Of a stretch of DNA of 64,000 nt, positions 7,242 through 16,281 are shown in pieces. The notes beneath the pieces were generated by a model. The model ran no database searches. It was not told the DNA's origin and saw only the letters and a list, made by a program, of their open reading frames with translations. The position numbers and the translations under genes were made by a program. The stretch spans positions 1 through 64,000 of the forward strand of contig NZ_JBQCHP010000026.1 of NCBI RefSeq assembly GCF_051954575.1, given 5' to 3'. This DNA comes from Dyella_B sp035690825 (GTDB lineage Bacteria > Pseudomonadota > Gammaproteobacteria > Xanthomonadales > Rhodanobacteraceae). Numbering within the stretch: position 1 is the stretch's first letter; every line of letters starts with the position of its first letter.

Positions 7242-10200
7242 ATGCGCCTAACCACGATCAAACTCGCCGGATTCAAGTCCTTCGTCGACCCGACCACGCT
7301 GCACCTGCCCACCAACATGACCGGCGTGGTGGGGCCCAACGGTTGCGGCAAGTCCAACATCATCGACGCCATCCGCTGGGTGATGGGCGAAAGCGCGGCC
7401 AGCCGCCTGCGCGGCGATTCGCTCACTGACGTGATCTTCTCCGGATCCAGCGCGCGCAAGCCGGTGGGGCAGGCGAGCGTGGAACTGATTTTCGACAACT
7501 CCGATGGCACCATCCAGGGCGAATACGGGCAGTACGCAGAAATCTCGGTGAAGCGCCAGGTGACGCGCGACGGGCAGTCCTCGTACTTCCTCAACGGCGC
7601 GCGCTGCCGTCGGCGTGATATCACCGATCTGTTCCTCGGCACCGGCTTGGGGCCGCGCAGCTACTCGATCATCGAGCAGGGCATGATCAGCCAGATCATC
7701 GAAGCGCATCCGGAAGAACTGCGCATGCATCTGGAGGAAGCGGCCGGTATTTCCAAATACAAGGAACGCCGCAAGGAAACCGAAAGCCGCATCAAGGCCA
7801 CGCGCGAAAACCTCGACCGCGTGCGCGACGTGCGCGACGAAGTGGACAAGCAGCTCGAACACTTGAACCGCCAGGCTCGTGCTGCCGAACGCTGGAAAGC
7901 TTACAAGGAAGAACAGACGCGCAAGGAAGCCGAACTGCGCGCACTCGAATACCGTGGCCTGAAAAGTCAGCACGACGGTCAGGGACAGGGCCTGTCCGCC
8001 GCTGAGATCGAGATCGAAAAGCGTCTGGCCGAGCAGCGCCAGATCGAATCGCAGATCGAAACCGCGCGCGAACGCCACGTCGAAGCCAGCGAGCATTTGA
8101 ACGAAGTGCAGGCCGACGTCTACAAGGTCGGCGCCGAGATCGCGCGCGTCGAACAACAGGTGCGCCACAACCGGGAAACCGCCGATCGCCTGCAGCGCGC
8201 GCAACAGGACGCTGAGCGCGAGCATGCGGAACTGGCCGAGCACATCGCCACCGACCGCGAGCAGATCGAAACCCTGCGCATGGCGCTGGCCGAAGGCGAG
8301 CCGAAGCTGGAAGCCCTGCAGCAGATGCAGGACGAAACCGCCGATACGCAGCGCGAAACCGAAACCAAGCTGGCCGACTGGCAGCAACGCTGGGACACTT
8401 ACACGCGCACCGCCGGCGAAGCCAGCCGCGCCGCCGAAGTGGAGCGCACCAAGCTGGCCTATCTCGACCGCCAGGCGGTGGACCTGTCCAAGCGCAAAGA
8501 CGCACTGGAAGCCGAGCAGAAAGCCACTGACGTCGATGCACTCGACGCTGCGGCCGAGCAGCTGCATAACGAACACGACACGCAGCGCGAGCGCGTCGAA
8601 TCGCTCGGCGGCATGCTCGACCAGCACAAGTTGGCGTACGAAAAAGTGCTCGACGACGAGCGCCAGGTACAAAGCACGCTCAACGATGCGCGTCAGCAAT
8701 TGCAGACCGCGCGCGGCCGCTTGGCTTCGCTCGAAGCGCTGCAGCACGCCGCGCTCGGCCAGGAAGAAAGCGCGGCCAGCACGTGGCTGGCGCAGTTCGG
8801 CCTGGACAAGAATCGCCGCCTCGGCGAAATGCTGCAGGTGGAAGCCGGCTGGGAAACCGCGGTGGAAACCGTGCTGGCCGGTTTCATCGATAGCGTGCTG
8901 GTTGACGGTGCACACGATCTGGCCAAGGAATTTCCGGGCCTGAGCAACGCCAACGTGGCGCTGCTGGATGCAGCCGAAGGCGGCGCGGCCACCGCCGGCA
9001 CGCTGGCGGCGCACGTGCGCGGGCCGGCGGCCGCCATCACCATGCTGGGGCACGTGCTGGTCGCCGAAGACATCGACGATGCACATCGCCGCGTTTCCGG
9101 CTTGTCCGCGCTGGCGCCGTATCAATCGGTGATCACGCGCAGCGGCGAATGGCTTGGTCCGGGTTGGGCCAGCGTGCGTCGCGCGCAGGGCAACCAGCTT
9201 GGCGTGCTGGCGCGCGAACGCGAAATCCGCACGCTCACCGAGCAGGTCGAGGCGTTGGAAGCGCGCATCGAGGAAGCCACCGCGCGCCTGGACGACTTGC
9301 GCACCAGCAAGTTCGAAGCCGAACGCGCGCGCGACGACGCACAGCGCGAGCTGTACAACGCGCATCGCCGCCAATCGGAACTGGCCGGCCAGCTGCAAAG
9401 CCACCGCGGCAAGGTGGAAACTGCGCGTGCGCGCGCCGAAAAGGTGGCCGGCGAGCTGTCGGTACTGCTCGAGCAGATGGAAGAACTGCAGACGCAGACG
9501 CGCGAAGCACGCGCGCGCCTGGACGAATCCGTCAACAACATGGGCGATCTGGAAGACCAGCGCCGCGAACTGGAAAATGAACGCCGCGCCTTACTCGAAG
9601 CGCGCGAAGAAGCACGCATGAACGCGCGCGAAGCCGCCGACCAGGCGCACGCGCTGGCGCTGAGCCTGGAATCGAAACGCTCTTCGCTCGCCTCGCTGGA
9701 ACAGGCGCTGGCGCGCATGGAAAACCAGATCCGCCAGATCGAAGCGCGTCGCAGCGAAATCGCCGAACAGCTCGCCGCCGGTTCCGACCCGATTGCCGAA
9801 CTGGAAGCCGAGCGCCAGACCTATCTCGACCAGCGCCTGCTGGTGGATCGCCAATTGGTGGAAGCACGCCGCGCGCTGGAAGATTGCGACATCGAGATGC
9901 GCAAGCTCGAACAGCAGCGGCATAACCTGGAGCAGGAACTGTCCGGCCTGCGCGAAAAGCTGTCGGAACAGAAACTAGCCGCGCAGGCGCTGCAGATGCG
10001 TGCCGAGCAGTTGGCCGAAGCGATCGCCGCATCAGGCCTCGATCTGGAAACCTTGCTTGGCGAACTGGCCGAAAATGTCGACGCCGCGCAATGGCGCCAG
10101 CAACTGGCCGACCTTGGCCAGAAAATCGCGCGCCTGGAGCCGGTCAACCTTGCTGCGATCCAGGAGCACGCCGAGCAGAGCGAACGCAAGACGTATCTGG

Positions 10201-10751
10201 ACAACCAGCTCACCGACCTCACCAGCGCGATGGAAACGCTGGAAAACGCGATCAAGAAAATCGACCGCGAAACGCGCCAGCGCTTCAAGGAAACTTTCGA
10301 CCGCGTCAACGCCGGCGTGCAGGAGCTGTTCCCGCGCCTGTTCGGTGGCGGCCATGCGTACCTGGAACTCACCGGCGACGACCTGCTCAGCACCGGCGTG
10401 TCGATCATGGCGCGCCCACCGGGCAAGCGCGTGTCCAACATCACGCTGTTGTCGGGCGGCGAGAAGGCGCTCACGGCGGTATCGCTGGTGTTCGCGATCT
10501 TCGCGCTCAATCCAGCGCCGTTCTGCCTGCTGGACGAGGTGGACGCGCCGCTGGATGAAGCGAACGTCGGCCGCTTCTCCAACATGGTGCGCGAGATGAG
10601 CGAGAAGGTGCAGTTCATCTTCGTCTCGCACAACAAGGCCACCATGGAAGCAGCCAGCCAGCTTTGCGGCGTTACCATGCGCGAGCCGGGCGTGTCGCGC
10701 CTGGTGCAGGTCGATCTTGCCGAGGCCACCAAACTGGCTGGCGCCGCCTGA
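7242..10751 (+). CDS. smc: chromosome segregation protein SMC
   Basis: A 1169-aa condensin ATPase that organises and segregates the chromosome. Walker A GPNGCGKSN is at residues 31-39. Two long coiled-coil arms (about 170-490 and 640-1000, very rich in Glu/Arg/Ala/Gln) flank a hinge at about 490-640. The signature LSGGEKALT starts at 1070 and Walker B (CLLDEVDAP) has Asp1098. ScpA/ScpB partners are not in this window. It starts 134 nt after bolA and is followed by zipA after 17 nt, a known Xanthomonadales arrangement. The length is normal and no frame breaks are seen. Confidence 0.97.
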   Translation: MRLTTIKLAGFKSFVDPTTLHLPTNMTGVVGPNGCGKSNIIDAIRWVMGESAASRLRGDSLTDVIFSGSSARKPVGQASVELIFDNSDGTIQGEYGQYAEISVKRQVTRDGQSSYFLNGARCRRRDITDLFLGTGLGPRSYSIIEQGMISQIIEAHPEELRMHLEEAAGISKYKERRKETESRIKATRENLDRVRDVRDEVDKQLEHLNRQARAAERWKAYKEEQTRKEAELRALEYRGLKSQHDGQGQGLSAAEIEIEKRLAEQRQIESQIETARERHVEASEHLNEVQADVYKVGAEIARVEQQVRHNRETADRLQRAQQDAEREHAELAEHIATDREQIETLRMALAEGEPKLEALQQMQDETADTQRETETKLADWQQRWDTYTRTAGEASRAAEVERTKLAYLDRQAVDLSKRKDALEAEQKATDVDALDAAAEQLHNEHDTQRERVESLGGMLDQHKLAYEKVLDDERQVQSTLNDARQQLQTARGRLASLEALQHAALGQEESAASTWLAQFGLDKNRRLGEMLQVEAGWETAVETVLAGFIDSVLVDGAHDLAKEFPGLSNANVALLDAAEGGAATAGTLAAHVRGPAAAITMLGHVLVAEDIDDAHRRVSGLSALAPYQSVITRSGEWLGPGWASVRRAQGNQLGVLAREREIRTLTEQVEALEARIEEATARLDDLRTSKFEAERARDDAQRELYNAHRRQSELAGQLQSHRGKVETARARAEKVAGELSVLLEQMEELQTQTREARARLDESVNNMGDLEDQRRELENERRALLEAREEARMNAREAADQAHALALSLESKRSSLASLEQALARMENQIRQIEARRSEIAEQLAAGSDPIAELEAERQTYLDQRLLVDRQLVEARRALEDCDIEMRKLEQQRHNLEQELSGLREKLSEQKLAAQALQMRAEQLAEAIAASGLDLETLLGELAENVDAAQWRQQLADLGQKIARLEPVNLAAIQEHAEQSERKTYLDNQLTDLTSAMETLENAIKKIDRETRQRFKETFDRVNAGVQELFPRLFGGGHAYLELTGDDLLSTGVSIMARPPGKRVSNITLLSGGEKALTAVSLVFAIFALNPAPFCLLDEVDAPLDEANVGRFSNMVREMSEKVQFIFVSHNKATMEAASQLCGVTMREPGVSRLVQVDLAEATKLAGAA

Positions 10752-10768
10752 GGTAGAGGATTTACGTC

Positions 10769-11749
10769 ATGTCATACGAATTGGCTGTTGCATGGAACCC
10801 CTGGGTCGGCATTCCGTTGGCCATCGTCGGCGTGATCGTGCTGCTTCTGGTCTGGTTGTTCGGCGAGCCCAGAAAAGAGCAGGGCAAACGGCGCGTGGCG
10901 CCGGAACCGAACCTGGAACGGCGCGAGCCCACGCTGGGCGATTCGATCGAAGAGAACGACGCGTTCGGCGGCGACGAGCGCATCGACCCGTTGTTCCGCG
11001 AGCCGGAGCCGCAGCAGGGCGAGCTCGACGTCAACCTGCGCACGGAACTGGAAAAGCTCGGCGCCGCGCTGGCCAACCAGCGGCACGAAACAGTGACGAT
11101 GCCCAAGCCCACCGGGCAATCCGCCTCGATCGTGGAAATGCTGCGCTCGCCCTCGCAGCCAGATGTCACTCGTACCGCACCGGTGGAACCTGCACCGCTC
11201 GCGCCGCCGTCGCCGGTCGTGGCAACTGCTCCGGCACCTGCCGCCGCACCGGCGCCGCGTATCCCGCCGCGCTCGGATCTGGGCAAGCGTCCCACGCAGG
11301 TTCCGGTGGAGCGCATCGTGAGCTTGTTCGTGATGGCGCGCGAAGGCCAGGTGTTCAACGGCGCGGACCTGATCGTCGCGGCCGAAAAAGCTGGCCTGGA
11401 ATACGGCGACATGGGCATCTATCACCGCCTGGTGGACGGCAAGCGCGAAGCCGGCCCGATCTTCAGCGTGGCCAATATGGTCAAGCCCGGCAGCTTCGAC
11501 CTCACCCGGCTGGATGCGCTGCGCACGCCGGGCTTGAGTTTCTTCATGACGCTGCCCGGCCCGGTCACCGCGCTGGATGCATGGGATGCCATGCTGCCCA
11601 CCGCGCAGCGCCTGGCCGAGCTGCTCGACGGCCAGGTGCTGGATGAAGAACGCAACGCGCTGGGTCGCCAGCGCATCGCCCATATCCGTGACGAATTGCG
11701 CGGCTGGGATCGCGATCACGACGGCGGCGAGATCCGTTTCGGCCGTTGA
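10769..11749 (+). CDS. zipA: cell division protein ZipA
   Basis: A 326-aa FtsZ-binding divisome protein. The N-terminal membrane anchor (residues about 12-32) is followed by a charged and then Pro/Ala-rich linker (about 33-180) and the C-terminal ZipA/FtsZ-binding domain (about 185-326: RIVSLFVMAREGQVFNGADL..., FDLTRLDALRTPGLSFFMTLPGP). GAGGTAGAGG precedes the ATG. It sits directly after smc. In many Xanthomonadaceae ligA follows; here the next gene is azoR on the other strand. Confidence 0.93.
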   Translation: MSYELAVAWNPWVGIPLAIVGVIVLLLVWLFGEPRKEQGKRRVAPEPNLERREPTLGDSIEENDAFGGDERIDPLFREPEPQQGELDVNLRTELEKLGAALANQRHETVTMPKPTGQSASIVEMLRSPSQPDVTRTAPVEPAPLAPPSPVVATAPAPAAAPAPRIPPRSDLGKRPTQVPVERIVSLFVMAREGQVFNGADLIVAAEKAGLEYGDMGIYHRLVDGKREAGPIFSVANMVKPGSFDLTRLDALRTPGLSFFMTLPGPVTALDAWDAMLPTAQRLAELLDGQVLDEERNALGRQRIAHIRDELRGWDRDHDGGEIRFGR

Positions 11750-11776
11750 CCGTCGTCACGCACGTACATGCCGGTG

Positions 11777-12022
11777 TTGGGGTTTGCACCCTGACGTATT
11801 CCCACGTTTTTGCTCGATGATTTCAATAAAATCAGCGTGCTATACACCTTGCAGATGATCTTCCAGATTACTGGGCCGTCATTCCCGCGAAAGCGGGAAT
11901 CCATCCTTGCTTTTGCATCAGAGCAGATGGATTCCCGCTTTCGCGGGAATGACGGCATTTCGGGCACATATGCACCAAACGAAAAAACGTGGGGATATAT
12001 CAGGGTCTGCACCCCAACCTAC
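11777..12022. repeat. nested inverted repeats: split REP-like element around a 30-bp perfect palindrome
   Basis: The outer arms (about 11777-11811 and 11983-12022) are imperfectly complementary and belong to the same TTGGGG-type family as 2020-2091 and 47667-47740. Inside lies a second element with perfectly complementary 30-nt arms (11875-11904 and 11927-11956). Each of those arms itself contains CCCGCGAAAGCGGG. The whole fills the gap between convergent zipA and azoR. It looks like one repeat class inserted into another. Confidence 0.85.
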
Positions 12023-12031
12023 AAACATAGA

Positions 12032-12613
12032 TCAGGCAGCCTTGGTTACCACCGAGCCGATGCTGTCGCGCGCCGAGGCAATCGCTTTCACCTTGTGCTC
12101 GGCGCCAATGCTCACGCCCTCGGCACGGATGAACTGGACGTCGGTGATGCCGATGAAGCCCAGCACCGCGCGCAGGTAGTTTTCCTGGAAATCCAGACCC
12201 GCGGCCGGGCCGCTGCTGTACACGCCGCCGCGGCTGGAGGCCACGATCACACGCTTGCCGGTAGCCAGGCCTTGCGGACCGTTCTCGGTATAGCGGAAGG
12301 TCTGGCCCGCGATCACCACGCGGTCGATCCACGCCTTGAGCTGGCTGGGAATGGAGAAGTTGTACATCGGCGCGCCGATCACGATGACATCGGCCGCCTT
12401 GAACTCATCCAGCACGTCCTGGCCCAGCTGGGCGGCGGGGCTCTCGGCGTCCTGCACCGGGGTCCAATGGGGCAGGGGTTGTGCGGTGAGGTCGCGGTAG
12501 GTGATTTCCAGCGAGGAGACGTCGCGGGCGAGCTGGTCGACGATCGCGGCGCTCAGTTCGCGCGAAACGGAATGCTGGCCCAGGGAGCTTGCGTCAAGAT
12601 GCAAGAGTTTCAT
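12032..12613 (-). CDS. azoR: FMN-dependent NADH-azoreductase
   Basis: A 193-aa flavodoxin-like NAD(P)H quinone/azo reductase of the AzoR family. FMN phosphate loop LDASSLGQHSVSREL (residues about 6-20), the VIGAPMYNFSIPSQLKAWIDRV segment lining the flavin, and the ASSRGGVYSSGPAAGLDFQ segment are all present. It reduces quinones and azo dyes with two electrons, as a cytosolic homodimer, and is usually linked to thiol or electrophile stress. It is transcribed away from a LysR regulator, which probably controls it. Confidence 0.93.
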   Translation of the reverse strand: MKLLHLDASSLGQHSVSRELSAAIVDQLARDVSSLEITYRDLTAQPLPHWTPVQDAESPAAQLGQDVLDEFKAADVIVIGAPMYNFSIPSQLKAWIDRVVIAGQTFRYTENGPQGLATGKRVIVASSRGGVYSSGPAAGLDFQENYLRAVLGFIGITDVQFIRAEGVSIGAEHKVKAIASARDSIGSVVTKAA

Positions 12614-12728
12614 GGTTCTATCTCGGTTCCAGGTCGGGCAGGCCGACGTTGGAATTAAAGATAGATTCCGAACAAACGGACGATAAGATAGGGCTTTCGG
12701 AACTTATCGTTCCCACAAGGAAACAACG
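12614..12728. promoter_or_regulatory. divergent azoR / LysR control region with paired inverted repeats
   Basis: Between the two start codons lie GGACGATAAG (12678-12687) and CTTATCGTTC (12703-12712), a nearly perfect inverted repeat with a 15-nt spacer. There is also a second pair, TTCCGAA (12666-12672) and TTCGGAA (12696-12702). Spaced dyads in a divergent gap are typical LysR-regulator sites. I do not see clear -35/-10 pairs. Confidence 0.6.
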
Positions 12729-13718
12729 ATGAACGCCTTGCCAGGGGCCATGCAGGACCTGAACGATCTGTATTTCTTCGCCGCCGTAGTGGAACACGGA
12801 GGCTTTTCAGCTGCCGGACGCTCCCTGGGAGTGCCCAAGTCGCGGCTGAGCAAGCGCATCGCCCAACTGGAGGACCGGCTTGGCGTGCGGCTGCTGCAAC
12901 GGACCACGCGGCGCTTCGTGGTCACCGAAGTCGGCGAGCGCTTTTATGGCCATTGCCGCGCCGTGCTGGAAGAAGCGCGTGCGGCGCAGGAAGCGGTGGA
13001 CGAACTGCGTGCCGAACCGCGCGGCATCGTGCGGCTGAGCTGCCCCATTTCGATCGCGCAAACGGTGCTGGCCTACATCCTGCCGGAGTTCATGGTGAAG
13101 TACCCGAAGCTGCAGGTGCGGGTGCTGTCGAACAATCGGCGCGTGGACCTGATCGGCGAGGGCTACGACCTGGCCATCCGCGTGCGCACCAAGCTCGACA
13201 CCGATTCGAACATGATCATCCGCAGCATCGGGCAGGAACGCGTGCTGCCGGTGGCCAGCCCGAACTTGCTGAAAGTGCATGGTCATCCGAAACGTCCCGA
13301 AGACCTTGCGCGCATGCCGGCGCTGTCGATGCAGGAGCACGAAGGCACGCAAGTGTGGGAGCTGAGCGACGCGCACGGCGAGCGCGTCAGCGTGGAGGTG
13401 CAGGCGCGTCTTATCACCGGTGATTTCGCCGTGTTGCTGGAAGCTGCGCGCGCCGGGATCGGCGTCGCCTTGTTGCCCGAATCGGTATGTGCGCCGGCCA
13501 TCATACGTGGCGACCTGGAAATTCTGTTGCCGGAGTGGAGCGCGCCGCAGGGCATCTTGCATTTCATCTATCCGAGCCGGCGCGGCATGATGCCGGGCGT
13601 GCGCGCATTGGTGGATTTTCTTGCAGAGCGCCTGCCGGAAGCGGCGCGCATCAGTCACGAAAACTGCAAGGGCCGTCAGCTGAGAGATATCGATCCGCAA
13701 AAACAGCCTTCCGCCTGA
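12729..13718 (+). CDS. LysR family transcriptional regulator
   Basis: A 329-aa regulator. The N-terminal winged helix-turn-helix (about residues 10-68: DLYFFAAVVEHGGFSAAGRS...KSRLSKRIAQLE) is followed by a periplasmic-binding-protein-like effector domain (about 95-305). It belongs to the CrgA/AaeR-like branch by its LLQRTTRRF and GIVRLSCP features. AAGGA lies before the ATG. It is divergent from azoR, the likely target. In related azoR/LysR pairs the inducers are quinones or electrophiles, but here that is inference. The C-terminal tail of about 20 residues is unconserved. Confidence 0.92.
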   Translation: MNALPGAMQDLNDLYFFAAVVEHGGFSAAGRSLGVPKSRLSKRIAQLEDRLGVRLLQRTTRRFVVTEVGERFYGHCRAVLEEARAAQEAVDELRAEPRGIVRLSCPISIAQTVLAYILPEFMVKYPKLQVRVLSNNRRVDLIGEGYDLAIRVRTKLDTDSNMIIRSIGQERVLPVASPNLLKVHGHPKRPEDLARMPALSMQEHEGTQVWELSDAHGERVSVEVQARLITGDFAVLLEAARAGIGVALLPESVCAPAIIRGDLEILLPEWSAPQGILHFIYPSRRGMMPGVRALVDFLAERLPEAARISHENCKGRQLRDIDPQKQPSA

Positions 13719-13759
13719 GCCGTGGTAGTCTTCGCGTTTAGCCATCCATACTGCTGCCC

Positions 13760-14905
13760 ATGACTGTCGAAACCAAGCTTCCGAAAGTAGGCACCACCAT
13801 CTTCAGCGTGATGAGTCACCTCGCCGTGCAGCACAAGGCGGTGAATCTTGGCCAGGGCTTCCCCGATTTCGAGCCACCGCAGCCGCTGCAGGATGCACTG
13901 AGCCGCGCCATGGCCCAGGGGCTCAACCAATATGCACCTGGCATCGGCACGCAAGCGTTGCGCGAGCAGATCGCGCTGAAGACCGGGCGGCTCTATGGGC
14001 ACAAGGTAAGTCCCGATAGCGATGTCACCGTCACCTCCGGCGCCACCGAAGCGCTGTTCGCAGCCATCGCGGCCGTGGTGCGCGCGGGCGATGAAGTGAT
14101 CGTGTTCGATCCCGCTTACGATTCCTACGAGCCGGCGATCGAATTGCAAGGCGCGCGCGCGGTGCATATTCCGCTTACCGTGCCGACTTTTTCGATCGAC
14201 TGGCAGCGCGTGCGCGATGCGATCACGCCGCATACGCGCATGATCCTGATCAACAGCCCGCACAATCCTTCCGGCGCGGTGCTTTCGGCGCAGGACCTGG
14301 ACGAACTGGCCGCAATCGTGCGCGATACGCCGATCGTGGTGCTGTCCGACGAAGTGTATGAGCACATCGTTTATGACGGCGCTGCACACGAAAGCGTGCT
14401 GCGCCATCCGGAACTGGCCGCGCGCAGCATCGTGGTTTCCAGCTTCGGCAAAACGTATCACTGCACCGGCTGGAAGGTCGGCTACGCGGTGGCGCCGGCG
14501 AAGCTTTCTGCGGAATTTCGCAAGGTGCATCAGTACCTCACGTTCTGCACCTTCCACCCGGCGCAAGTGGCGTTTGCCGAATTCCTGGCGAGCACGCCGC
14601 AGCATTACCTGGAACTGCCGGCGTTCTATCAGGCCAAGCGCGATCGTTTCCGCCAGCTGCTGGCGCCTTCTCGGCTGAAACTGCTGGATGTGCCCGGCGG
14701 TTATTTTCAGCTGGTCGATTACTCGGCCATCCGCAGCCAGGGCGACGTCGCCTTTTGCGAATGGCTGGTGAAAGAGGGCGGCGTAGCCGCCATTCCGCTC
14801 ACGCCATTCTACGAAAAGGCGCCGGGCACGCATCTGGTGCGCCTGTGCTTCGCCAAGAGCGATGCCACCATGGACGCCGCTGCGGAGCGCCTATGCAAAC
14901 TCTGA
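13760..14905 (+). CDS. PLP-dependent aminotransferase, methionine/glutamine transaminase type (YbdL-like)
   Basis: A 381-aa class I/II aminotransferase. The PLP Schiff-base lysine is Lys231 in SSFGKTYHCTGWK; NSPHNPSG (about 165-172) and SDEVYEH (about 196-202) are PLP- and substrate-binding motifs. It closely resembles E. coli YbdL through VNLGQGFPDFEPP, ANQYAP-like and KVHQYLTF segments. YbdL uses Met, His and Phe as amino donors; relatives act as glutamine transaminase K or in methionine salvage. Its end overlaps the omega-amidase gene by 13 nt, supporting a joint glutamine transaminase/omega-amidase route. Confidence 0.93.
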   Translation: MTVETKLPKVGTTIFSVMSHLAVQHKAVNLGQGFPDFEPPQPLQDALSRAMAQGLNQYAPGIGTQALREQIALKTGRLYGHKVSPDSDVTVTSGATEALFAAIAAVVRAGDEVIVFDPAYDSYEPAIELQGARAVHIPLTVPTFSIDWQRVRDAITPHTRMILINSPHNPSGAVLSAQDLDELAAIVRDTPIVVLSDEVYEHIVYDGAAHESVLRHPELAARSIVVSSFGKTYHCTGWKVGYAVAPAKLSAEFRKVHQYLTFCTFHPAQVAFAEFLASTPQHYLELPAFYQAKRDRFRQLLAPSRLKLLDVPGGYFQLVDYSAIRSQGDVAFCEWLVKEGGVAAIPLTPFYEKAPGTHLVRLCFAKSDATMDAAAERLCKL

Positions 14906-15696
14906 ACGTCACCCTCGTGCAGGGCGCCACGCGCTGGCACGATGCGCCGGCCAATCGCGAGTATTACGGCGCGCTGGCACGAAGCGTGGCCGGGCGCAGC
15001 GACCTGATCGTGCTGCCGGAAACCTTGCTTTCCGGTTTCAGCAACGACACGCGCGTCAGCGCCGAAGACATGGATGGCGAAGGCGTGGCCTGGATGCGCG
15101 CGCTGGCGGGCGAGGTGAATGCCGTCGTCACCGGCAGCCTGGCCATTCGCGAGGGCGACAAGGTCTACAACCGGCTGATCTGGGCGCGGCCGGACGGCAG
15201 CTACGCGCAGTACGACAAACGCCATCTGTTTCGCATGGCCGGCGAGCACACGCGCTATGGCGGCGGTTCGCAGCGGCTCATCGTGGAGCTGAAAGGCTGG
15301 CGCATCCTGCCGCAGGTTTGCTACGACCTGCGTTTTCCAGTGTGGCTGCGCAATCGCCGCCTCGAGTCGGCCGCCGGCGGCATGGAGTACGACCTGGCGT
15401 TGTTCGTCGCCAACTGGCCGGCGCCGCGCAGGCAGCCGTGGCGCACGCTGTTGCGGGCGCGCGCCATCGAAAACCTCGCCTATGTGGTGGGCGTGAACCG
15501 CGTCGGCGTGGACGGCAACGAGCTTCCCTATGCTGGCGACAGCGCGGTGATCGATCCGGTGGGCGAGCCCTTGGTTGAACTTGGCACGCAGGAGCAGGTG
15601 GTGACGGTCGCGATCGATCCGGCGCCGCTGCTGCAGCATCGCGAGCGTTTTCCCGCCTGGATGGATGCCGACACGTTCACGCTCGACATCGAATGA
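14893..15696 (+). CDS. carbon-nitrogen hydrolase, omega-amidase (YafV-like)
   Basis: A 267-aa nitrilase-superfamily amidase with the complete Glu-Lys-Cys triad: Glu43 (VLPETLLSGFS), Lys109 (YDKRHLF) and Cys143 (PQVCYDLRFP). The YDKRHLFRMAGEH context is typical of omega-amidase/YafV. These enzymes hydrolyse alpha-ketoglutaramate or alpha-ketosuccinamate left by glutamine or asparagine transaminases. The start lies inside the end of the aminotransferase gene with a GCGGAG site upstream, so the two are translationally coupled. Confidence 0.92.
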   Translation: MQTLNVTLVQGATRWHDAPANREYYGALARSVAGRSDLIVLPETLLSGFSNDTRVSAEDMDGEGVAWMRALAGEVNAVVTGSLAIREGDKVYNRLIWARPDGSYAQYDKRHLFRMAGEHTRYGGGSQRLIVELKGWRILPQVCYDLRFPVWLRNRRLESAAGGMEYDLALFVANWPAPRRQPWRTLLRARAIENLAYVVGVNRVGVDGNELPYAGDSAVIDPVGEPLVELGTQEQVVTVAIDPAPLLQHRERFPAWMDADTFTLDIE

Positions 15697-15752
15697 GCGC
15701 CAAAGGGCATCGGCAGGGTAAACGCCGTTTCAAAAAAACTTCACACAGAGTA

Positions 15753-15781
15753 TTGACGGCTGCGCCCTCAACCTGAATAAT
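15753..15781 (+). promoter_or_regulatory. sigma-70 promoter of the five-tRNA operon
   Basis: TTGACG (15753-15758), a 17-nt spacer and AATAAT (15776-15781) lie about 65 nt upstream of the first tRNA. Confidence 0.75.
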
Positions 15782-15845
15782 TCCGCTTCTTGCTTCGGCG
15801 CCTTTGCAGTTTGAAGGCGGCCACGGCCAAGAAAGGTTTTACCAC

Positions 15846-15922
15846 GCGCCCGTAGCTCAGTTGGATAGAGTACCAGGCTACGAACTTGGTGGTCGGGAGT
15901 TCGAATCTCTCCGGGCGCGCCA
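15846..15922 (+). tRNA. tRNA-Arg (ACG)
   Basis: 77 nt. The cloverleaf folds with acceptor GCGCCCG/CGGGCGC, anticodon loop CTACGAA (anticodon ACG, normally modified to ICG) and an encoded CCA. First of five tRNAs in one operon. Confidence 0.97.
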
Positions 15923-16089
15923 TATTTGCAAGGCATGATGTTGGTTCAAGTCGTGTCTTTTGCAGGCAGAACACCGTCTGCAAAAACCGGACAAAGAAGT
16001 CCGGCGTGTTCGATACGGATTGACGGGCCAGAGTGTCACCCGTAGCATTTCAAAGCTCAGGTCGCGAAAACCGATCTGGTTTCGAAAAA

Positions 16090-16166
16090 CGGGGTATAGC
16101 TCAGCCTGGTAGAGCGCCAGCTTTGGGAGCTGGATGTCGTGGGTTCGAATCCCTCTGCCCCGACCA
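16090..16166 (+). tRNA. tRNA-Pro (TGG)
   Basis: 77 nt. Acceptor CGGGGTA/TGCCCCG, anticodon loop TTTGGGA (TGG), encoded CCA. Confidence 0.97.
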
Positions 16167-16190
16167 GCAGGTGTTCTGCTTTTAGTCAAA

Positions 16191-16267
16191 GCGCCTGTAG
16201 CTCAACCGGATAGAGCATCGGCCTTCTAAGCCGACGGTTGCAGGTTCGATTCCTGTCGGGCGCGCCA
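16191..16267 (+). tRNA. tRNA-Arg (TCT)
   Basis: 77 nt. Anticodon stem-loop TCGGC-CTTCTAA-GCCGA gives TCT, reading AGA/AGG. CCA is encoded. Confidence 0.97.
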
Positions 16268-16281
16268 GCTTCGTGATTACG

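Noticed and set aside
7248..9404. 718-aa open frame antisense to smc
   Set aside because: Shadow frame produced by the biased third codon positions of smc; no ribosome site or family motif.
11875..11956. CRISPR-like repeat
   Set aside because: It is a single inverted pair, not a series of direct repeats with regular spacers, and no cas gene is in the window.
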